Shown here piece after piece: positions 13,361-30,177 of a stretch of DNA of 64,000 nt; position 1 is the first letter of the stretch; every line of letters begins with the position of its first letter. The stretch is from Hyperoplus lanceolatus (Eukaryota > Chordata > Actinopteri > Uranoscopiformes > Ammodytidae), in contig CM049416.1 of the NCBI GenBank assembly GCA_026929865.2, positions 9,079,501 to 9,143,500 of the forward strand. The letters are read 5' to 3'. The position numbers were made by a program, and so were the translations under genes. The notes under the pieces are model-generated. The model was not told the origin of the DNA. It saw only the letters and a program-made list of their open reading frames with translations, and did not search any database.

Positions 13361-13611
13361 TAACCCATTACAACATTTCAAATGAGACACTCTGTGTAGG
13401 CACAACAGTTGTGATAAATGTTTATGCTTATAAGAAGGACTGCATTGAATGTTAAATTCATTAATTTTGGTTATTTTTTTAAGAGAATATCATTTTACTC
13501 ACAGAGTATACATGCTTTTATTTTTGTTAAAATGTGTACTCACTGGAATAGTTTACCTTTGTTTACTGTGTACTTATTTTATTTATAAAAGTGTGTATTT
13601 TATTAGATAAG

Positions 13612-13702
13612 AAATATTGGAGAACTTTTGTCTGGGGGACTAACAGAAAGAGAGAACCTTCCTGCCTGTGTCTATTCTAATTGCCTCCGCTGCTCTTTCT
13701 AG
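13612..13702 (+). pseudogene. intron-less (spliced) copy of the 9747-10023 module
   Basis: The sequence matches exon 1 and exon 2 of the upstream module at roughly 90 percent, with the 186-bp intron absent. The junction at 13635/13636 gives five G residues, exactly what CTGG joined to GGGAC predicts. After exon 2 the sequence diverges from the upstream copy (AATACATTTGCAG instead of GTATGTTGCG), which fits joining to a third exon not otherwise present in the window. Retroposition of a spliced transcript is the simplest explanation; no poly(A) or TSD was located. Confidence 0.6.
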
Positions 13703-14089
13703 AATACATTTGCAGATCCTGAATCCTGGTGTGGTGGTATTCTTCACTCAGTGAGCAACCATTCTACAGCTGTTACATAATAGCAGGGTGCTCATTTGGC
13801 TATATTATGTCAAAAACCTGCAATTTTTTCATTTTCCTTTATTTATTCTCGAAAGATCAATTGAGGGTTACCCTCTTTTACAATGACATCGAGACACATT
13901 ACAGATACACAATATTCAATTAGAATACACTACAAGCTTACAAAGAGACAACAACAATTAAAACATTCAGATGAATTGAATAAAGCAGAACAATACCCTA
14001 ATTAAAACAGTTTCAAGTGGAGTGGGGCTGATTCAAAATAATAACTTTAAATTGGTTAACAGTTATGAGTGTATTTATTTTAATTTGAT
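13703..14089. other. AT-rich spacer, may include exon 3 of the retrocopied transcript
   Basis: No domain was recognised. The first part may belong to the retroposed transcript described just upstream; its extent is unknown. Confidence 0.35.
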
Positions 14090-14928
14090 GTTGTAGGCCA
14101 GGGGTTTTCAAAGTGTGAGAAAGTGAGCCCCCCCCTCAGAGAACAAATTTCAGCGGATCCCCCCCCCCCCCAATTTTTTTTTTATTATTTTACAAATTTA
14201 AACATGTTTTTGAAACATTCTAATACATTTTTGTGCGTTTTTAAACACATAATCCAGTGTTTTAATCCTGCTTCCTTTGAGCATGGATAATACTGACTGA
14301 GTGTGCATCGGAGTGAGAAAGATAGGCAGACAGACTTGCCCAAATTATTGACTAGTTAAATGTCAGTCACACACCCGGTGTTTTTTCGCTAGTGCCTCCA
14401 ATGTCCTGCTGGAGGAGAATAGTGGCCAGTGGAGAACCAGACCCTCCTAGGGGGTCCGGGGGTATGCCCCCGGGAGATTTTTTTTCACCTTTTTAAAGTG
14501 AAATGCATGAATCTGGTGCACTTTGAGAGGACAATTAAGAGGCTAAATATGAGGAATTTTGTGTGAACAAATAATTTGGAGACACTGGGTCTGATGAATT
14601 AGAAGCTATTGAAGAAGGACACATGGATTTTCCATAAAAATATTAATTTAAAATAAACAAAATGTATGCAGGGTCCTCTGGGTTGGGCTTGGTGCTCTTT
14701 TTCTTTAACGAGACCTATTTCTCTAATTTACTGAATGCATTTAAATGCAGTGAGGGGAACGAAGCAGAAGAACTTGTGTCCAGCTATGCCGTGATCTTAG
14801 TATAAAAAAGAAAAACAAAAAAAAAAAAAAAAAAAATTTTTTTTTTTAGTTTTTCTTTTTTTTACATATTCATCCGCGCCCCCCCTGTCATAACCCCGCG
14901 CCCAGTTTGAAAACCGATGGCCTACAAC
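14090..14928. mobile_element. inverted-repeat element, hAT-like MITE
   Basis: Left arm GTTGTAGGCCAGGGGTTTTC pairs with the right arm GAAAACCGATGGCCTACAAC. The interior has C-runs at about 14,130-14,171 and a GGGGGTCCGGGGGTATGCCC motif region near 14,450, which I associate with fish hAT relics. A further piece of the same terminus (CGGTTTTCAAACTGTGGGGC) directly follows at 14,931-14,950. No 8-bp TSD could be confirmed. Confidence 0.55.
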
Positions 14929-14966
14929 TTCGGTTTTCAAACTGTGGGGCGCTGTTTGTGTAAGAT

Positions 14967-15910
14967 TTAGGTTGCTACAGATTTCTTTGAAAGGTTCAGT
15001 GGCACCAGAAAGTCAATGTTAAAATCACCCATCACAATGACTTCTCTATTTACATATGGAGAGATGAAATGTGCTAGCTCAGTCAAGGAGATGGTTAACG
15101 CTGAAGGGGGCCTGTACACACCAATTACAACACAACAATCGTTGGATGATAAAGACAATTCCAGTGCAATAAATTTAAAGCAGATACGAACAGAGACAGC
15201 ATGTAATAATGTTACAGAATAATGTGATTTAACATAGACAGCCACTCCCCCACCCCGTGTGGTCCTGTCTATTCTGAATAAATTATATACATTTATTGCC
15301 ACCAAAGAGTCATGTGTACTGCTCTTCAGCCATGATTCAGTCAGAACCAAGACATCTGGGTCAGCCTGAGACACTAAGATCTTGACATGGTCCAGTTTAT
15401 TGTGCTGAAGCAAACTTCTCCCCAGAATGAAGAAAACCCAAACCCTTTCTTGATTTGAGGATGTTTGGTGAGTTTAGCTCTGGAATGCTCATGTCCGGGT
15501 TCACAACAGCGGGGTGGGCCATCACAGTTGATCTATTACACATAATAGGTATAGTTTTCAAATTACTAGTAATCCCAAGTGGTCTGTGATGTGACCTGTA
15601 TGATCTGTGAGGAGGGATTAGTGATGATCTGACGGACTGACATACAGGGATTGGGTGAGTTTTACTAGTGAGGGGTGTAGTGGAGAGTGTACCTGGATAT
15701 GTTTTCAGTCAATCACGTGATGAGGTGAATGATGATGATGATGAAGATGATCCAAGCTGTTCAGCAGCGTGTTGATTTTTCATGTGGTGTGGGACTGAGA
15801 AGTTTATGTTGCGCGAGAGAGGTCGCGCTCCCCAGAAATTAAGATGAAGGCCGTCGTGTCTAAAATGTAAGACCAGATTTGCAAACCAACTGTGCTGAAT
15901 GCACAACAAA
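14967..15910 (-). mobile_element. L2/CR1-type LINE relic: esterase-like tail and endonuclease domain
   Basis: The minus strand carries a 148-codon frame (15413-14967) with hallmarks of the LINE AP-endonuclease domain: TESWL, RGGGVAVYVKS, GVYRPP and MGDFNID, in order. Upstream on the same strand a segment with DGLHLNFWGARPLSRNI (15,709-15,909) resembles the end of the SGNH-esterase domain found in ORF1 of some fish CR1/L2 elements. A Ser/Pro-rich linker (15,450-15,720) lies between them. The reverse transcriptase is missing: the copy stops shortly after the GDFN motif where the MITE lies. Frame changes are present and the element is dead. Confidence 0.85.
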
Positions 15911-16484
15911 AAACACAGTCCTTGTTCGTTGATAACAATACAAATAAGTGCAGCCTCAGCAAGTCTGAGTTAGAAAAATCAAGTGATTATCTTCCAAGGA
16001 TGTTTTTGGTACAAAATTATTCATTTCTGTTCTTCCGCTGTGCTGTTAAGTTAAATACAAAGAAGGAACTCAGACCGCTGAAGCCTCACGGTAGCTTTGG
16101 CTAAACTTTAGAGTGCATTTTAATGGTTTTCAGTTCCTCATTGATCCAGTTAAACACTGCTATTAAAAGAGTACTTCTTGCTTTGACCTTCTCAAAAAAG
16201 GTCAGAATCTCAATGTACTTTTTTTTAGTAGATTTGTCTTTTTTCTCTTCCACACATTTTTTTTCCAGGCGCCTACTTTTCCCATGATGTAACGCCATTG
16301 TTGACAGTTCAGTTGGAGATTTAGATTAGTTTTATGCTAGCAGCTGCCTTAGCCACTAGCCTCAAGCAGAGATGAGTAGCGGGCTACATGAGCTCTGGGA
16401 AGCTCACCTCTTTCCTACTCCCAAGCCCCAGACTTGATTCAATTTCAAAGTTGAAGTATTTAGCCCCGAATGATGATGACTCTG
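15911..16484. other. spacer, perhaps the 5' part of the LINE
   Basis: No motif was recognised. A minus-strand origin upstream of the LINE frame is possible but unsupported. Confidence 0.3.
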
Positions 16485-16763
16485 ATGATGATTGCCAGTG
16501 GCAAGTGGGTAGGAAGTTCCCTGGTGTGCAGGGTCGGAGGTTCGATCCCCTCTCCCCGCCACATGTCGAGTGTCCCTGGCAGACACTGAACCCCGAATTG
16601 CTCCCGAGTTAGCTTAGTTAGCTTAGCACCCTAGTGCTAAGCCGTTCGGTGTATGAATGTGTGTGTGACTGGGTGAATGTGTACAAAAAACAATGTAAAC
16701 GCTTTGAGTCTGTGATAAACGGAGATATAGCGCTATACAAGTCCATTTACCATTTACCATGAC
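16485..16763 (+). mobile_element. tRNA-derived SINE
   Basis: The RNA polymerase III boxes are visible: A-box-like TGGCAAGTGGG at 16,499-16,509 and B box GGTTCGATCCC at 16,539-16,549. The body follows with CAGACACTGAACCCCGAATTG, a TGACTGGGTGAATGTG segment, CGCTTTGAGT, and a 3' tail of CCATTTACCATTTACCA. This arrangement matches the large family of fish tRNA-derived SINEs whose tail is shared with LINEs. It is degenerate, and no clear TSD was seen. Confidence 0.85.
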
Positions 16764-19700
16764 TCAAGTGACATAACTTGAGGCCATTTTTTAGATTTCA
16801 CACAGCTCCCCCTCAGAGACACAAAAAGCTTCATACAACTCTACTCCCCAAGAGTTATCAACAGACTTTGATGTGTAAAAATTGGTGAAGTTCCCCTTCA
16901 AGCGTCAAATAGGGTTTGTAAAACTCAAAAAAAAAAGTCAAACTAGGCTTATTCAAGGATAAGAGATGAGTGTAGTCTAACAGACAGTGGATACAGATTT
17001 AAATCAGTGCTGAACCATTTATTCATTTATTAATTCACCAGATAATTGTCAAAATGCCAAAAATTCAGTTTTATCACCTTTCTAAAATGTGATGATTAGC
17101 TACTTTACACTTTTACACATTATGAATTCCATAACTATTCAGTATCAAGCACTGACTGATTTCATGAAAGGATTAGTTCATATTCAGTTGATTAATATTT
17201 TATGCTATCCCTAATTTAAACTATATGTACCCTGGGATTCTAAAATAAGGCATTGTGCAATTAGCCGAACGATAAAGCTCAGGTTAGTATCGTAAAATCG
17301 GGTCTGACAACTGAATCTCTCACAAGCATGCTGTCTGTAACCCCACAGAGCAATCAATCCGTGATCAAAAACCCCTTATATCCCATGGAATATCCAGTCC
17401 TGCCTCGTCTCATTTTCCATGACGCTAGCTAGGCGATTTGTTCCCTATACTCTCAATCAATGAGCCGTGCTTACATTGACAGTGGGTCATGAAGACTTAC
17501 AAATGCCTCTAGACTCCCAGGCACATGATACACTTTCAAAGCACTTCAACACAGCAATCAATACGTTCCGTGTCAGAGGTGAATATGGCTAAAAATAAAA
17601 CATAAATCAATGAGTTCCGGCAACTAATGAGTCCTTTGATGGCTTTTTAAATGATACAACAGCGAAAGAAAAATCTCAATTAAACTCAGATTTGTGTTCT
17701 CGAGGAATGGGCCGGTACATTATTTATTCTTAAGATGTATTATTAATGCAGGTTAATGAATAAAAATGGCCAAAGTACCTTCCAACATGAAATGTACAGT
17801 TCATTTTATGGTCTTGTCTTTTAATTTTATCAGCGGTAGTACTTAGTCACTGCAACACATTTTTGATGAATGCCTTATAGTAATACAAGTAGATGAATAG
17901 AGCAGCCATGCTTTGAGTTGATTTAAAAGTATTAAAAAAAATAGGTCTAGGAATAATTTCCCAGTGTGATCCAACAAGTGGACGTTTATTGTGCGTGTCA
18001 TGCTGCTTGATGGATGTTGATTGATGAGATGGATTATTATATCACCATTGCTTGTTATGAGGGCCCTTTTTTTGGCATGGGCTTCGAAAATAAATTAATC
18101 ATATTTTAGGCTCCCATTTTCCCCAGCAGGGTAAATGAAAGGAAAAACTACCTTTCAAAAGTTAACTTTACCCCACACTTTTTCCAAGAAAACCAACCTA
18201 GCTTCCCTTTAGAGAAACATCTCCCCTCAGCGGGTCTTAGGTGTATCCTGTTCACCCCCCCATCAGGCTCATACATCAAATTTAACTGCCATTTGGCAGA
18301 GTTTAATGCTGCATCAGCAAGACAGATTAAATTAAAGAATGGCCTAACAGGTAGCCAATTAAAAACAAAGACTGTATTTGAATTAAAGTGCTCATGTCAT
18401 CAACTTTAACCCTTTACAACGATTAAAAAGTTAGACTTAATAGAGGAGGTAAATTGTATGCTGCAGAGGAATGGTAATCAAGCAGTGTCCCTAAACTACA
18501 TTGCTTTTCAACACACTCGCATACAAACCTGTACTGTGCATACCAATCAGGATTGTGCATCTTAAGACTAAAATGGAGGTCGAAATAGCAACTATAAGAA
18601 ACTACATTTCTATAGATCTAGTGGTGAAAAGTAATGAAGTACATTCTCTCAAGTACTGTTCTAAACATTTAGCTAAATATTGAACTACCCACTAGTATAT
18701 AAAGCGGTTACAACAGAAATGGGTCAAAAAAGCAATTCTTTTCATAATGCTTTTACTTAACTCATAGTACAAAAGCAGTACTTACTATATATCTATACCT
18801 ACTTTACATTGTGGTACAGTATTGTTTTCCTCGAGAGAATAATTCATATGCTTATCTCCAACAGTTAAAATAATGTTACAAACTCTCCATAATCAGTATC
18901 ACTGCAGTTGTATAACATCATAGATATTCATATTCATGAAACGTCTCACAACTTATAGCAAACACTCTGCAGCATCCACATTCAGCATGAGAAAAACCAG
19001 CCAGCAACAGCTCAATAAATCAAAAGTCACTCAACTAGTTTGTGCTCGTCAACACTTCACAATGAGGCTAAATCCACCATGAACCGACTATCCAAAATCT
19101 TCTCCGACTGGTAAAGCTTCAAAGAAAATAATTAAGGAATTTTGAAAAAAAGTGAAAAAGAAAGTGGCGACTGCATGTGTTTAAAAAGTTCTTCTAAAGT
19201 TTCTTCTAATGTTCTCTGTAATTACCAGTCGGTACACAGCTGCAACCTGTTTGAGAGAGCAGGATTTAATTAACTTTTTTTTTTCAATCAATAAAACAAT
19301 TACTAATTTCTCTGCAACCTTTTCTTAAATCAGGTATTTTTCTGCTTTTTACATAATTCATATACTCCTCATTTCTTACATCATATAGATTCATGATACC
19401 GTCATTTTACCATAATTTCTGGTGAATATTTAAGAATAAAACACTTTTTTAATGTAGCCTTTTTCATTTATTCATAAGAAAAGTATCATTGAACAGGTTT
19501 CAGATGTGAGGTTTATATAGCCTGAGTTATATTGCTAATTGGCTAGTTTAATGTTGACGTCTAAGACATCAATGTTCGATTGTGACGGTTTGAGTAACAT
19601 TCATAATCAACTATGTCCCTGTTTGTAGTGCTTTGATGACCATACAAGATCGTACACAATTTGTTTTAAGAATTGTTAAAGGATAATTACACAGTTTTTG

Positions 19701-22195
19701 GTTAACCTTAATTAGCTGTTTAAACATGTTGTTTACCAGACTGAAGTCCAACATTCACTGCATGGGTACACTGTAAGCATATGGATACTTGAAATTTGAT
19801 CTCCAAGCATATATCTATCAAAATGTGAATCTAAACCATTACACAAAATATATGGGTAGGAGAATCTACTTACTTTTGATCAGTATGGTATAATCATACC
19901 ATTATCACAACAACTTCCCATGAAGTCCTGCCGACCCTGGCAGTCAGTCAAATTAAGCCATTATACCTGAATAAGCAGTCATAAAACTTATAGGCTGTAT
20001 CAAAATTCCTGCTCTTGCTATGGAACAATGTAAAGCTTATCCCAGCAGAACTGTGTAAAATATTTCACTGGCTAGTTTTACAAGTATCTCTTTCCTCTCT
20101 CTGGATATTGCTCAAGGCCTCATGTTATATCATTTTAACACATCTTTTTCATTCCTTACACAGTCTGACTCACGGCAGCAGAATGCCTTTTTCAGCTTCC
20201 AGGTGCCTGAAGTCCTAGCAGCTATCCAGCTAAATTTACCGTCACATGGTAAACACTAAAAACTAATGTTAATTTAATTAAAACAATTTTTTTTTATGCA
20301 TAACAGTATTTGCCCATTACTGTGACAGTTTTATTCACTTGTAAAACAGACTGCTGTGTCCTAAATGAGCCGAAGACTTTACACAGCTCCAGGGCTATTA
20401 GCTATAGCTAGCTTCAGAGCGAAACCCCATCCCTGTCCTCAGACGCTGGTGGACAAATGTCAGGGGCTTTACCCGGCTCTGCAATATCTGGAGTGTGGCA
20501 TTTATTTTCTGACCAACTGGAGCTTAAATTTAACATTCCCCCCCTCCATTTTAATCTGTAACATGTTTACTGAAGCTAAAGAGAGCCAAGACCACTGATA
20601 TGTTCTCTTTTCTTACCTGCTTTTTTGCATCCGCACGGTTGGCTTCTTATTCCTCCTCTTATATTTATGTATACTGTCTGATTAAAACACAGAGAAACAG
20701 GGGCGGTACACACTAGAGCCGACTATAAAAGAATGTCTTGAATTCAATATCCAAAACATTAGCTACAGTTAGCGTTAGACACATTTGCTGTAGCTAACAA
20801 ATCACTGGCAAATGACTAACGCTAATGACTCAGGTTCATTATTCACAATGTTACAATTTGCAGTACCTGCATAGTTAATAACTCAAATTCATTAACCACA
20901 ATGTTACATCTAGTAGTACCCACTTTAGCTGTAGTTATCAAAAAGCTGAAAAATGGCTGGACTTTTGAGCCATCCTTAATCCTAAATAACGTATGCTACG
21001 TTTTTCAAATTTGAGTATATCCATTAGTTTGATTGATATGGTAGCATTATGACTATAAAATATTTGAAACAGAACCAAACCAATTCTACTATTCCGTCTG
21101 CAAGTCAACATTTGAGAGCGTACAGGTGTTGTTGGCTTGACAGCTCTCAGTTCATGCACATATGGTTTACGGTACCTGTGTAGAGAAGGTTTGGTTTGTT
21201 ATTATAATAAATAAAATGCCTTCTCTCCTCTTTATTCAAATGCTTTTTTCACTCCCCTGTCCCTTCAATGTTTACATCCCGAAATTAACACTATTGATAT
21301 AAAAATGCTTCAGCGGGAGAAGGGCTAATTACAGCTGCTTCTAACTTGCTGCCAAAAGTGTTACATAATTTGTGGTTTGCTAGGCTGATGTCTTTTGTTT
21401 TAATTATTCTTGTGGGTGAGTTATGGAACCAAGCTAAAAGTAGCATCAAATGATGTTGCAAAACGGCCATTTACTTTGTAAAGCCTGGTGTCAAACACAC
21501 GGCCAACACAAAACAGTTTGTTCCAATTTATTGATGTTATGTGTGGCATGGCATGGAATAAGAACACAAAGGATTCAAGAAGGAGGTTGTCTTTTATAGA
21601 AATACAAGTGTCTTTTGAAAGCACTTCAATGTCGAGATGAAAAAGGAAAAAAAAACAGAGCTACAGGCAAAGGCACAATGATATTGAACAACACAAACCG
21701 AAAAACAACACCCACCAACAATGATAAGGGTTCAAACACATTTTGGTTTCAAGTGTGTACAGAAACAACAGCAACACACTCAATTTCTTTCAGATTTTCC
21801 AGCTGACATCAAGACCACATGAAAGTGTCTCATACAGAGTCTGAGTCATCTGTTCATTAGATAACTAATTCTTCACATCAAAAGATCTGGCTTAAATGTC
21901 ATCATTAAAATGCACACTTCTGATGAAGACATTAGTAAAGTAGATCCAACTCTTTCTTGTGATTAAAGAGTATTGAACCTTAATTTTGCCTCCCAGATAG
22001 TTGAAAGAAAGGCTTAGCAAACAGCTCTGCATATTTTTTTGTTACCTAGATGCCCTGAAATTTGACAACTCATAATATTTGGTGAAAATGTCACTTTTAC
22101 ATCCCCAATCAAGGAACCACTTTACAACCCACAATGTTTATGACGAATGTATTAAATATGCAAATTCGATTGGACCTGACTGGAAAGTATTACCC
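16764..22195. other. long AT-rich single-copy spacer
   Basis: More than 5 kb without microsatellite, terminal inverted repeat, domain or convincing exon. Short open frames are at chance level. This is the largest stretch that looks single-copy and could hold conserved non-coding elements, which cannot be judged from one sequence. Confidence 0.5.
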
Positions 22196-22286
22196 GACAC
22201 AGTGGCGGGCGAAGTGACACAATTTACACGCCAGCACGCAAATCTACCTGCATTTGGCATGTGGCGGGTGTTAATTTCCATCCCTG
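22196..22286. repeat. hAT-like terminal fragment
   Basis: The right edge GGCGGGTGTTAATTTCCATC followed by CCTG is, reversed, CAGGGATGGAAATTAACACC, which resembles a hAT terminal sequence common in fish. The left boundary is not identified and no TSD was found. Confidence 0.35.
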
Positions 22287-23582
22287 ACCCACATCCTCGG
22301 TGAAAAGGCCTCGTTAAACTGAATATAATAGACATTAAGTAAGGAAGGCTGCATTTTGTGGGGTAGAATATACAGTTTAACCAGTTGGAGAAAATGGAAA
22401 TAAAACTATTAAAACAGACGGCAGGCTGGAAAGCTATGGCTATAGAAATGTATAGGGTCTCTGCCTCTTTATCAAAGCTCTTTGTTCAATATCACATCCT
22501 TGTACAAGTGCTGTTTATTTTTGTGACATAATTAGCAACACTTGGTTCAATATTGCTTTAGCCCATGCAGTGATAAACACTAAAATCATACAGCGCACAT
22601 GTTGACAGGTACAATTGCTCTGTATCGGTGAGTACTTGCTAAAGTCAAGTGTTGCCGTCTGGGGATTTTCCTGCATTCGGTCCAGATAAAAGAATAGTAA
22701 GTCATTTGTTATCCCACTCTTCTTGTTTAGGGCAAATAACAGACTGTGTGTGTGACTGGCTCATACACAAATTCAAGATATCACAACGCTGTGGATATGT
22801 AATGAAACCGGTCAACCTGTCGGCAGTGAAAAGGGTCATGAATTGAATTTTAAACCACACGCTTGAGGTGAAACATCCAATGTAAGAATTCGGATAGGGA
22901 TCTTTAGAAAGAGCTTTTGTGAGAGCAAATTTACGCAAATACCCTCACATCCTGTATTCTTTAGCCAGCACTGAATGTTGTTGATACCATGGGGTTATGT
23001 TCCCTCTTTTTCAACAAGCCAGTGGAGGATCTGGAGCATGGGAGGACGGTAGCAGGAATCCCCATATACATTATATTGATCATCATTTCTGATAAAATAA
23101 GACATTTGTAGCCTATATCTTAAGCCTACATAGCTTACCCTATACAACACATTGCTACAACAGAAAACAGGCAGTCATTGAAACATGTTATTTTGAGTGA
23201 CATGACATATCATTCTAGTCTAGTGGAATTGATATGGAAGGAGAATAACAATAGGCTACAGTAGTTTAGGCTGGGACTGCAGTCAGACCCTCTGCCTACC
23301 TTTCATCTGCCTGCTGATCACTACCTGCCTCTGTCCCTCTGTCTGAATATAAAACCTCCTCTTCATCCCTCACATTTATTTCTTCTTTTCCCTCTTTTCC
23401 TTCACTTATTTATTCATGTCTTTAATATGATTATGTAACCTGGTTTAATTTGTGCAGCTTGTTTGCTGTGATATGTGAGAGTTTTTAGTAGGCTATGTTT
23501 GGCTATTCAAACAAAAATTATCGATCTCCTAGCTAGCACTGTCAGTGTCACTGTAGTAAACGTAATGCCTCAGAAACGGCAA
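22287..23582. other. spacer without a recognised feature
   Basis: Nothing beyond chance-level open frames was seen. Confidence 0.5.
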
Positions 23583-23608
23583 CTCTCTCTCTCTCTCTCT
23601 CTCTCTCT
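23583..23608. repeat. (CT)n microsatellite
   Basis: Thirteen CT units. Confidence 0.95.
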
Positions 23609-23931
23609 TTTGAAACGGCGACCCACTGTTAAATTGTATGGATCCGAACATGCACGTTTTTTTTAAATATTTTTATCAAGCTCTTGCCTTTACAATAGGC
23701 CTACAAATTATTAAAAGGGCAATATGATTAATGGGTGTGCTCTTATTGATACTTTTACATTGCATTACATTAATTACAAATTTAAGTTAAATTGGTGTGT
23801 TTAAAATTCACAAGGGTAAACTGACTTCACCTTCAGATGCTCGGAGCAGGTCAGTTACTCTTCGCCGGGCTGCATGGCACAGCAGCGCTGTGTGTGACAA
23901 ACTGTGTGATCGCTGATATGCGCATATGATG

Positions 23932-24166
23932 CAGGGCCGTGGCTAAGTATTTGAGTGGCAGGGCATAAGATTAGATTCAAAATTATTTACTTTTGTTCAA
24001 TTTATTGCTTGTTTCAATTATTTGAGTGGCTTGTTGACATAGTGGCGGTTTGTTCTTACAAGTACATTTTTGAGAATGCAAAAGTTAGGGGGGCAGCTGG
24101 GGGGGCAAGGCTCTTCAGTGGGGGGGCCGCTGCCCCCCCCCTTGCCTCCCTGTAGAACCGCCCCTG
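23932..24166. repeat. hAT-like MITE remnant with G/C runs
   Basis: It starts CAGGGCCGTGGC and ends GTAGAACCGCCCCTG; the reversed right end CAGGGGCGGTTCTAC is a typical hAT terminus. The interior has GGGGGGGC and GCCCCCCCCC runs that can pair. No matching 8-bp TSD was found, so one end may be degenerate. Confidence 0.4.
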
Positions 24167-24408
24167 CAACAAGCCCACGTAACATTATTTATGTGCTGTA
24201 CTGCTGAAATGATAAATCTTCATATCTAATTGTATGCCAGGCCAGGGAACATGGAAAGGTCTGATATGACACTCGATCCATCCCTAAAATAAACATTACA
24301 ATAAACAAACACAATCTTTCCACTTTCACTCTAACATCCTTATCACCTCAACTGCAGCACTTTTTCCTCTCTTCTTCACTCTTTCTCCCACACTCAGCTG
24401 ATCTCCTG

Positions 24409-26740
<2,332 letters not shown>

Positions 26741-26810
<70 letters not shown>
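26741..26810. repeat. (TG)n microsatellite, 35 units
   Basis: Uninterrupted TG array. Confidence 0.98.
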
Positions 26811-26813
<3 letters not shown>

Positions 26814-28103
26814 AGTTCATCTCTTAAATGGGAGCCATCCTTTGTCTACCAGTGACAAGCGTGACCACTGTCCCAATCCCCCTCAATGTAGTTTCATGCA
26901 TGGTTGGAACTAATCATTATGCATGTGGACACAGTGACAGTTTCCTAGAGAAAAAGATGAAGGATATTGCAGTGGCATGAAAAGGGAGAGCCGGTCACTG
27001 CTCTCTATGTAAATAACATGTTTTTCGATTATAGGCACTTTCAGCTTTCTGGATACAATTTGTAGCAACCATTTTAATTAGAAAAGTGTACTGTATAATG
27101 TGTAAATTGACCATTTTGAGATGACTTTAATCCAGTGCTACGTTTTTCTAATATGTTGTTTCCTCAAATTGTAATATAATAAATTGAGATACTTCTTTGT
27201 GCCTCCCCAAACAAATAAAATCAGATTAAGTATTCATTTCTAATCTTCTTAATACTTATGATTACGACTGATGATTGGAATTTCTAACAGGTACCATTGC
27301 TCTGGCTCACTCAAACTGTCCACTGATGTATTATGACATTATCGAGTGATTATGGCTGAGCTACATTTTGCTTTGGTGCTGATATGCCGCCTGCTGACAC
27401 TGGCAGAACAGCTAGCTGGACAATAAAGAGAGCTGCCAAGGAGCCAACAGGCAGACTCCACTTTTGACATTAATTTTTGTTCATTTTATATTCCCCTTAG
27501 AGTTGCTGATGAGGACCCTCGTCTGACTTCTCATGTACGAGTACCATGGATGCATGAATACAACTTGATACCACGTCCAAGATGGCAGCCCATTCATCCA
27601 TTGTAAGTCGTTCGCTAGGCTGAAAATGTTCTTCAGGTTTCCACATTTTTCCCGTAGGACTTTCTCTAGCTGCGTCAGCTCAGTGGCTCTTGTTACATAA
27701 CAAGTGTGAAAATATTGTATTGATACATATTTAGGACTTTTCAAATTTTACTTGACACATCAAATCTTTTTGTAATAGAAAGGGTACGTTCAGGACATTT
27801 TTTTGACCTTTTCTTTGCTTATGATTTTGTATGGGAAAATGTGTTATTGGGCCAGTGTTTGTCTCGTGATGTTGTGGTCTCTACAGTGAAATTGCTTACT
27901 TGTGCTGGGGCTTTCCTTGGGGCTTGTCGAAGGCGACCTGTGTTGATTGGTGTAATGAATCCCAGGTCTTTGTAGTGGCTACAGCACATTACTTTTTGTT
28001 AAGTTTGGTTTAGCTGAATAGATTTCTATTTTGCACACATATACAGCAGCCATAAATCCACCTAAAGTACAAAAAAAGCACACAAATACTCTATGAGCTG
28101 GCC
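26811..28103. other. spacer without a recognised feature
   Basis: Nothing supported beyond chance-level frames. Confidence 0.5.
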
Positions 28104-28107
28104 TTAA

Positions 28108-28478
28108 AGGTGCACTATGCAGTTTCTTGGGAGAGCAATTTGTTTACATTTGTAGAGCTTGCAGTTAGTTTACAAAACATATTAACTCTGTGTAATTCTT
28201 TAGTGTTGAACAATTTTATTCTATCATAATTAAACAATTATTTTGAGACACCTGGAACCAAATGTAAGAAAATAATATGTATGTAAAAAAAAAACTGTGG
28301 ACCCTGTGGTGTAAACAACATCAGTGGAAAATGAACTTTCCAGGAAGCATTTTTACTTCAAACAGCGTTCCAGTGATTTCCATTTTCCTGTGAGAAAAAA
28401 GTTTGTATATTCAGTAATGAGAATATGCCTTACAAAATGTTCAATTCTCTGACACACCCACAGTTACATAGTGTACCT
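28108..28478. mobile_element. TTAA-inserted MITE (piggyBac-like), 371 bp
   Basis: The left end AGGTGCACTATGCAG and right end (reversed) AGGTACACTATGTAACTG are inverted repeats, each flanked by TTAA (28104-28107 and 28479-28482). TTAA target duplication is characteristic of piggyBac-type transposition. There is no transposase frame. Confidence 0.85.
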
Positions 28479-28482
28479 TTAA

Positions 28483-29783
<1,301 letters not shown>

Positions 29784-29934
29784 GCCCGTCTATGGAGTCA
29801 GTTATTTTAGAGAAAGAAAATCACTTCTCGTCAAAATCAGTGAAAATCTCCTTACAATCTTTACCTGTCCATACTCTGTGTGCTCTGTAAACCGATATGG
29901 TGCTAGCTACGGTGGGACCCCCTTTTTTTTTACA
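29784..29934. mobile_element. fold-back MITE, left half (split by Tc1)
   Basis: The left arm (GGAGTCAG, GTCAAAATCAGTGAAAATCTCC, CTGTCCATACTCTGTGTGC, GCTAGCTACGGTGGGACCCC) is the inverted counterpart of the arm at 45,163-45,334. Related copies occur at about 56,520-56,785 and 61,560-61,776. The outer right end CTCCACCTTTTAA ends in TTAA, as for piggyBac-type MITEs. A Tc1-like element interrupts it at a TA. Confidence 0.7.
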
Positions 29935-30177
29935 TACAGTGCCTTGCAAAAGTATTCATACCCCTTGGAATTTTCCACATTTTGTCACGTCACAACCACA
30001 TACGTACATTTATTTTATTGGGATTTCATGTGATAGACCAACACAAGGTGGTGCATCATTGTGAAGTGGAATGAAAATTAAATATGGTTTTAATTTTTTT
30101 TTAGAAATAAAAAAACTGAAAAGCGTGGCGTGCATAAGTATTCAGCCCCCCTGAGTCAATACGTTGTAGAACCACCT

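Noticed and set aside
22079-22303. 74-codon plus-strand frame
   Set aside because: Its end coincides with a hAT-like terminal sequence; no independent coding support.
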